Source of the DNA: Paguma larvata
Taxonomy: Eukaryota; Chordata; Mammalia; Carnivora; Viverridae
DNA: 64,000 bases
NCBI GenBank assembly: GCA_030068075.1
Contig: CM057825.1
Coordinates: 121,509,434 to 121,573,433 of the forward strand
Reading direction: 5' to 3'
Part shown: positions 59,391 through 64,000 of the stretch, one piece after another
How positions within the stretch are numbered: position 1 is the stretch's first letter
How the letters are laid out: every line of letters starts with the position of its first letter
Made by a program: the position numbers and the translations under genes
Notes under the pieces: generated by a model
What the model saw: only the letters and a program-made list of their open reading frames with translations
Databases searched by the model: none
What the model was told of the DNA's origin: nothing

Positions 59391-59749
59391 TAAGCATTTC
59401 TTGTCTTCCTTTTAGCTTTACAATGTATGGATACATCCTTCATCGGTATAGTTTCATTTTGCCTAATTTTGAGCCTTTATATAAATGGAATCATTTGTAT
59501 GTATCCTTTGTATCTTGCTTCTTTTGGTCAGTAGTATGTTCTTTAAATTCATTTTTATAGTTTTATAGTTTTGTTAGCTCTCTTACGTTTATTTTCTCTG
59601 CTATATTCATGTAATCTTCATGTATAGTACTATATTCATGTAATAATTTCATGTAACATAGTATGTACTATATTATTACATGAACATGCAATGTATTTAT
59701 CCAGGCTACTGATGGGGAACATTTAGGCTGTTCCCACTCTGGGGCTTTA

Positions 59750-59781
59750 TTTTTTTTTAGAGTTTATTTATTTATTTATTA
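59750..59781 (-). mobile_element. Outer SINE, tail part (split)
   Basis: T-rich tail of an antisense SINE, interrupted by the copy at 59782 and resumed at 59992. Confidence 0.6.
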
Positions 59782-59991
59782 ACTTTTTTTTAATTATTTA
59801 TTTTTGAGAGACATAGAGACAGAGCGTGAGCAGGGCAAGGGCAGAGAGAGAGGGAGACACAGAATCTGAAGCAGGCTCCAGGCTCTGAGCCGTCAGCACA
59901 GAGCCCGACGCGGGGCTCGAACTCACAGACCGTGAGATCATGACCTGAGCTGAAGTCAGCCGCCTAACCAACTGAGGCACCCAGGTGCCCC
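59782..59991 (-). mobile_element. Felid SINEC nested in another SINE
   Basis: Near-consensus antisense copy (CCCGACGCGGGGCTCGAACTC) with head GAGGCACCCAGGTGCCCC. TATTTATTTATT and TATTCATTTATT words flank it. Confidence 0.9.
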
Positions 59992-60022
59992 TATTCATTT
60001 ATTTTTTGAGTGGGGAAGGGCA

Positions 60023-60063
<41 letters not shown>

Positions 60064-60190
60064 CCAAGCAGATTCCAGGCTCTGAGCTGTCAGCACAGAG
60101 CCCAATGCAGGGACTCGAACTCACTAACTGTGAGATCATGACCTGAGCAGAAGTTGGACACTCAACCGACTGAGCCCCCCCAAGGCACCC
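59992..60190 (-). mobile_element. Outer SINE, body with (CA)n
   Basis: Older antisense SINE body (CCAGGCTCTGAGCTGTCAGC, CCCAATGCAGGGACTCGAAC). Its GA-rich part has been replaced by a 19-unit CA tract at 60024-60061. Confidence 0.85.
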
Positions 60191-60359
60191 CTCCCTTTGG
60201 GGCTGCCTTTAACAAGGCGCTATTAACATCATCCTAGAACACGAAGGTTAAGGTCACGTGCATAGGTGTCTCTAGGATACTGAAGAGAGCGTTTTTAAGT
60301 TTCCTGTCCCAAGTGACAGCCCTGCATTAGTTTGAAGCCAGTTCCTCTTTTCTGCTAAA

Positions 60360-60687
60360 CATAGAGGGGTACTGTGTGTTAGAGATAGTGCGCCCCAGAC
60401 TTCTGCTTACTGTGAACCTCGTTAAGGGTATTGATTGTTGAGAATTCTGTTTTGATTGCTGTTTGCTGTGAACACTGTGAAACATTTCTTGGGGTGCTGT
60501 GAGGCCTGTTTAGTTTGCTATATATTAGACCAAGTTGCTGTGTGTTAAACCTTGTTATGTATTAGATTTAGAGACTTATGGTAGGCACTAGACTTAGGAA
60601 GGCACTAGACTCCTGGCCCGTTTGCTGTGATTGCTGTGAACCCTGTTTGCTGTGTTAGAGAATTGCCATGTTGTGAAAGTATAGTAC
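60360..60687 (+). repeat. Degenerate GCTGTGA/TTAGA repeat tract
   Basis: TTGCTGTGAAC, GGTGCTGTGAGG, TTGCTGTGTGTTA, GATTGCTGTGAACCC and TTTGCTGTGTTAGAG recur over about 300 bases. It directly precedes the ERV-type LTR and may be part of it or of its former provirus. Confidence 0.5.
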
Positions 60688-61206
60688 TGTTAGGGCTAAG
60701 GCCACTCCATTTTGGTTTAAGTTCCATCTTAGAGTAGTTCTGGGCCCCGAGTTCCAGGAAAACAAGTCACCCGGGACTCTGCCCTGGGTTCCAGGAAACA
60801 GAGTAGCCAAGGGGCTGGACCCAGATTAGCCGACCCTGCCTCCACCTTGAGTTCCAGGGAAACCACAGGAGGTCAGATTCCTAGAGTAGCCCCTAGCAAA
60901 ACCAATCAGTATTCAGCCCATGTGCTCTGACCCTTTGAATCAGCGCGGGACCCCCAAACTAAGCCAATCCATAGCTAACCCACACCCACCAAATATGAAA
61001 TACTCAATCAGAAACTAGCCCGCGAAAATGCCAATGAATCAATTCAAAGGATCCCCATTCCCGCCCAAAAAGTGTACTCGAACCCTGATAAAAAGCCTGT
61101 GTAAAGCTGGCTCAGGGCTCTTGCCACGGCACCGCTCTTGTGACTGCTACTGCATCAGTCCCGGCTCCCCGGTGGTCTTCTTGGGATCCAGAATTTGGGC
61201 GCGACA
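60688..61206 (+). mobile_element. ERV1-type solo LTR (plus)
   Basis: It starts TGTTAGGGC and ends GGGCGCGACA, giving TG...CA ends with a short inverted repeat. It has the internal repeat GAGTTCCAGG/GGTTCCAGGAA, CCAAT boxes near 60902 and 60964, and a TATA-like TGATAAAAAGCC near 61087. No primer-binding site or coding part follows. The 4-base flanks (GTAC, ATAC) nearly match. Confidence 0.6.
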
Positions 61207-61239
61207 ATACATTCTCACCAAATTCTAAATAAAAAATCT

Positions 61240-61480
61240 CTGCAAAATCTAACCCTGTATCAACTCCTAAGGTTGAGGAAAAGCAACTCTACTGAATCTC
61301 TTACTAGAATGTTAAAGGACAAAATTCAGCTGAGTAAATTTGAAGATCTAATTGGCTTTATGAAGCAATTCACAAATCGGGCAGATCCCATGTAGCAAGT
61401 GGAGAGGAGGTCCGAGGAGTTGTGCAAGGTAAAAGGATTTTTATAGGAAGGAGGCAAGGGCAAGGAAGTTATTACAAGAA
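61240..61480 (-). repeat. Ancient LTR-like repeat, family uncertain
   Basis: AAATTTGAAGATCTAATTGGC, AAGCAATTCACAAATCGGGC and AGCAAGTGGAGAGGAGGTCC, then TTTTTATAGGAAGGAGGC, are familiar old LTR words. A GA-rich tract follows at 61472-61510. Confidence 0.5.
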
Positions 61481-61964
61481 AGAGAGAGAGAGAGGAAGAA
61501 AGGAAGAAAGGATTGTTCTATTCAAGGGCCCGTTTCCTTGGGAGGGGAAACGCAGATGGTCTAATTGGGTGGATTTCCTCGTCTTCCTTTGGTGACCAGA
61601 CAGGCTCCGTGTAATAGATCACCTCATTGTCACTGACCAGAAAATTGCTGATATTTCCCAGAGAGGTTGGAAATGCAGTTAGGTGAGGTATTAAGTCCAG
61701 GTTTGGTGACTTAGCCTAAGTGGCTCCATTTTGTCCCTGTGGTTTTCTTACCATCAAGAATCATAAAGACTCTCAAAGGTACTAAACTTCCTCCCGGCTC
61801 CAAGTTTTAGCATTCAGTGCTGGTCGAGATCAGAGCCCTGGGACTCTCTCCTGAACTTCTTCCATTCTTCCGCATTTCACATTTCATTGCCCAAAGGAAG
61901 AAAGAGGTCTTTTGTTTCACGTCTTTGCTTGCACTTCCTTCTTTCTGTTTACCAGAGTGATTTA

Positions 61965-62365
61965 GATAAAAACAAAATCTGTCCCATGTTTGAAACTTTT
62001 CATGGGCTCCCTGGTCCCCTCGGTGTAAAGTCCCAAATGCCTTGGTCAGGATCAGAGTCTTCTCTGATTGCCAGCCACACGCAGTCCTACACTTCCTCTT
62101 GGAGCGATACCAAATGGCTTATTGTTCCCCCCACCACCATGAGGGTTTGCACGCCCATGCCTTCGGCCACACTGATCTTTCTGCCTGGAGCAGCGTTCCC
62201 GCTTCCGGTAAGCTCCTACCCATCCTTGAAGTCTCAACTCAAACATCATCTCCTCCAGGAAATCCTCCTCCTTGCTGCTCCCTTATCCTTGGCCAGGCTG
62301 GGTGCCCTTTGCCTGGACCCCCATATCCTCAGACACTTCTCTCTATACTAATGTGCATTCCACTG
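61965..62365 (-). repeat. L2 fragment
   Basis: Antisense L2: CTTTTCATGGGCTCCCTGG, GTCCCAAATGCCTTGG, CTTGAAGTCTCAACTCAAAC, ATCATCTCCTCCAGGAAATCC. Confidence 0.8.
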
Positions 62366-62384
62366 TATTATAATTATCAGCCCC

Positions 62385-62588
62385 CCGGGGTGCCTGGGGG
62401 GCTCAGTGGTTAAGTGTTCCACGTGGGCTCAGGTCATGATCTTGCAGTTTGTGATTCGAGCCCCACATTGAGTTGGGGTCTGTGCGGACAGCTCAGAGCC
62501 TGGAGCCTCCTTCAGATTCTGCGTCTGCCCCTCCCATGCTCATGCTCTGTCTCTCAGTCATAAATAAAAACGTTAAAAAATTATAAAT
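62385..62588 (+). mobile_element. Felid SINEC, diverged
   Basis: The head is GGGGTGCCTGGGGGGCTCAG, the CT block is short, and the tail is ATAAATAAAAACGTTAAAAAA. Confidence 0.9.
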
Positions 62589-62691
62589 GTCAGCCCTCCT
62601 CCCGACTGTGCTGAGAGCTCCCCACCCCCGCCTCCCTCGCCAAGATGAGAGACCCTTCCTTATCTACCTCTGTATTTTCAGTGTCAAACAC

Positions 62692-63170
62692 AACGGTGTG
62701 ATGGTTAGTGTCACTTATCAACTCAGCCAAGTCACAGGGGTGCTCCGATAACTTGGCTAAACATTATTTCCGGACATGTCCGCGAGGGTGTTTCGGAATG
62801 AGATTAGCATCTGACTGAAGCAAACCATCCTCCCCAAGGTGGGTGGGCATCGCCTAATCTGCTGAAGGCCTGGGTAGATCAAACAGGTGGAGGAAGAGAG
62901 AACTTGCTCTCTCTGCCTGACTCCTAGAGCCAAGACCCCTGATCTTCTCCTGCCCTTGGACTAGGACTTAATACCGTAGGCACTGCTGGCTGACTCTCAG
63001 GACTTCAGACTTGGCCTGGAACTGTATCAATGGCTTTCTTGGGTCTCTCCCCTGCTCAGCCTCCAAAATCAATCCAATCAGTTCTTCTTAATCAGTCAAT
63101 CCATCCTGTATATATCCCATATATATGTTCTATTGGTTCTTTTCTTCTGGAGAATATTGATTAAGATACT
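62692..63170 (+). repeat. Old ERVL/LTR-type repeat
   Basis: TGTGATGGTTAGTGTCACTTA, CTAAACATTATTTCCGGAC, GGGTGTTTCGGAATGAGATTAGC, CCCCAAGGTGGGTGGGCATC, then TATATATGTTCTATTGG and TTCTTCTGGAGAATATTGA. This is a common eutherian repeat of uncertain name. Confidence 0.65.
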
Positions 63171-63705
63171 TGGCCTATGCTAAATAATATTTGTTGAGCC
63201 AAACTGAAATTGGCATTTGAACTTGAACTTGCCTTAGATGGGATACCAGGAGGCCACATTCACTGTGTTGCAAATAACTGTGTTACAAATGGCTTCTCCC
63301 AGAGTTGTGCCCTACGGAAGCCCTACTAATCTACACCTCATTCCTCTTGTTAATGGTGTTGTCCAATCGAGAAAAAAGTCATCTCCTCGTGACCCACTTC
63401 TATTCCTGATTTCTATCCTCAAAACACACAGTTGCTCTCTAACATTAATTAGAATCAAATACTTTTAGAATCCGCTAATACCACTGTGGCCAGTAACTAC
63501 ATCCTTAAATGAGTGTTTCTTAACGCAAATAGACATTCATCTAAGAATACATGATTTCAACAGAACACAGCTTGGTGTTTATACAAAGATACACTTTATC
63601 CTTAATAATACAGAACTTTTTTTGTACTTCATGTTCATTGTTCAGAATATAAAGGAATCAGCTTATAATACTGAGTACAGGATTGAGTTTAAAACTTAAT
63701 TAGAC

Positions 63706-63919
63706 AGGGTTCCTGGGTAGCTCAGTCGGTTGAATATCCGACTTCAGCTCAGGTCATTATATCACAGTTTGTGAGTCTGAGCCCTGCGTTGGGCTCTGTG
63801 CTGACAGCTCGGAGCCTGGAGCCTCCTTCCAATTCTGTGTCTCCCTCTCTCTCTCTCTGTGCCTCCTGTGCTCTTGCTCTGTCTCTCAACAATAAATAAA
63901 AATGTTAAAAAAAAAACAA
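63706..63919 (+). mobile_element. Felid SINEC
   Basis: The head is AGGGTTCCTGGGTAGCTCAG and the tail AATAAATAAAAATGTTAAAA. Confidence 0.92.
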
Positions 63920-63926
63920 ACTAGAT

Positions 63927-64000
63927 GGGGCGCCTGGGTGGCTCAGTCGGTTAAGCATCATCCGACTCCAGCTCAGGTCATGATCTCGCAGTTGGTGAAG
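63927..64000 (+). mobile_element. Felid SINEC, cut by window end
   Basis: The head is a perfect GGGCGCCTGGGTGGCTCAG, in tandem with the previous copy. TCA is doubled in AAGCATCATCCGAC. The rest lies beyond the window. Confidence 0.93.

Overview
The window comes from a carnivore of the cat family. The evidence is about thirty copies of a tRNA-derived SINE whose head reads GGGCGCCTGGGTGGCTCAG, followed by a (CT)n block and an AAATAAATAAACATT tail. This is the felid SINEC type. The canid version has a different head. MIR, L2-like, MaLR LTR, hAT and L1 fragments give the usual eutherian background. No bacterial, phage, CRISPR or operon-like structure is present.

The only protein-coding gene I can support is SHISA9 (CKAMP44, an AMPA-receptor auxiliary protein), on the minus strand. 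Exon 1 (coding part 38009-38571) lies in a large CpG island (about 36.9-40.1 kb). It encodes the signal peptide, the cysteine-rich Shisa domain and the single transmembrane helix. Exon 2 (26442-26569) encodes the first 42 cytoplasmic residues after the membrane. The splice phases of the two exons fit exactly (AG|G makes one Arg codon), and exon 2 ends on a C that starts the next codon. Later exons are not here. Intron 1 is 11.4 kb, and intron 2 runs off the low-coordinate end after more than 26.4 kb. Everything above about 39.2 kb is upstream flank with no recognisable gene.

Layout: 1-26441 is SHISA9 intron 2, repeat-rich, with a striking G-rich minisatellite at 8.06-8.38 kb and a head-to-head SINE pair at 24.1-24.6 kb. 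26442-26569 is exon 2. 26570-38008 is intron 1, holding a duplicated 207-bp block at 28.87 and 29.60 kb. 38009-40060 holds exon 1 and the CpG-island promoter. 40060-64000 is upstream flank, with nested SINEs, a MaLR LTR split by an L1, a long GAAA tract, a cluster of ancient LINE-like repeats and ERV-type LTRs at 58.6-61.2 kb. A partial copy of one of those LTRs lies at 42.9-43.3 kb.

I did not find a previously undescribed biological system. The more interesting items are structural: the minisatellite, a perfect 15-bp-arm hairpin at 40.57 kb, the intronic duplication, inverted SINE pairs, the related LTR copies, and several unique AT-rich blocks that could be conserved regulatory elements. 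All family names are from memory of consensus patterns. No database search was possible.
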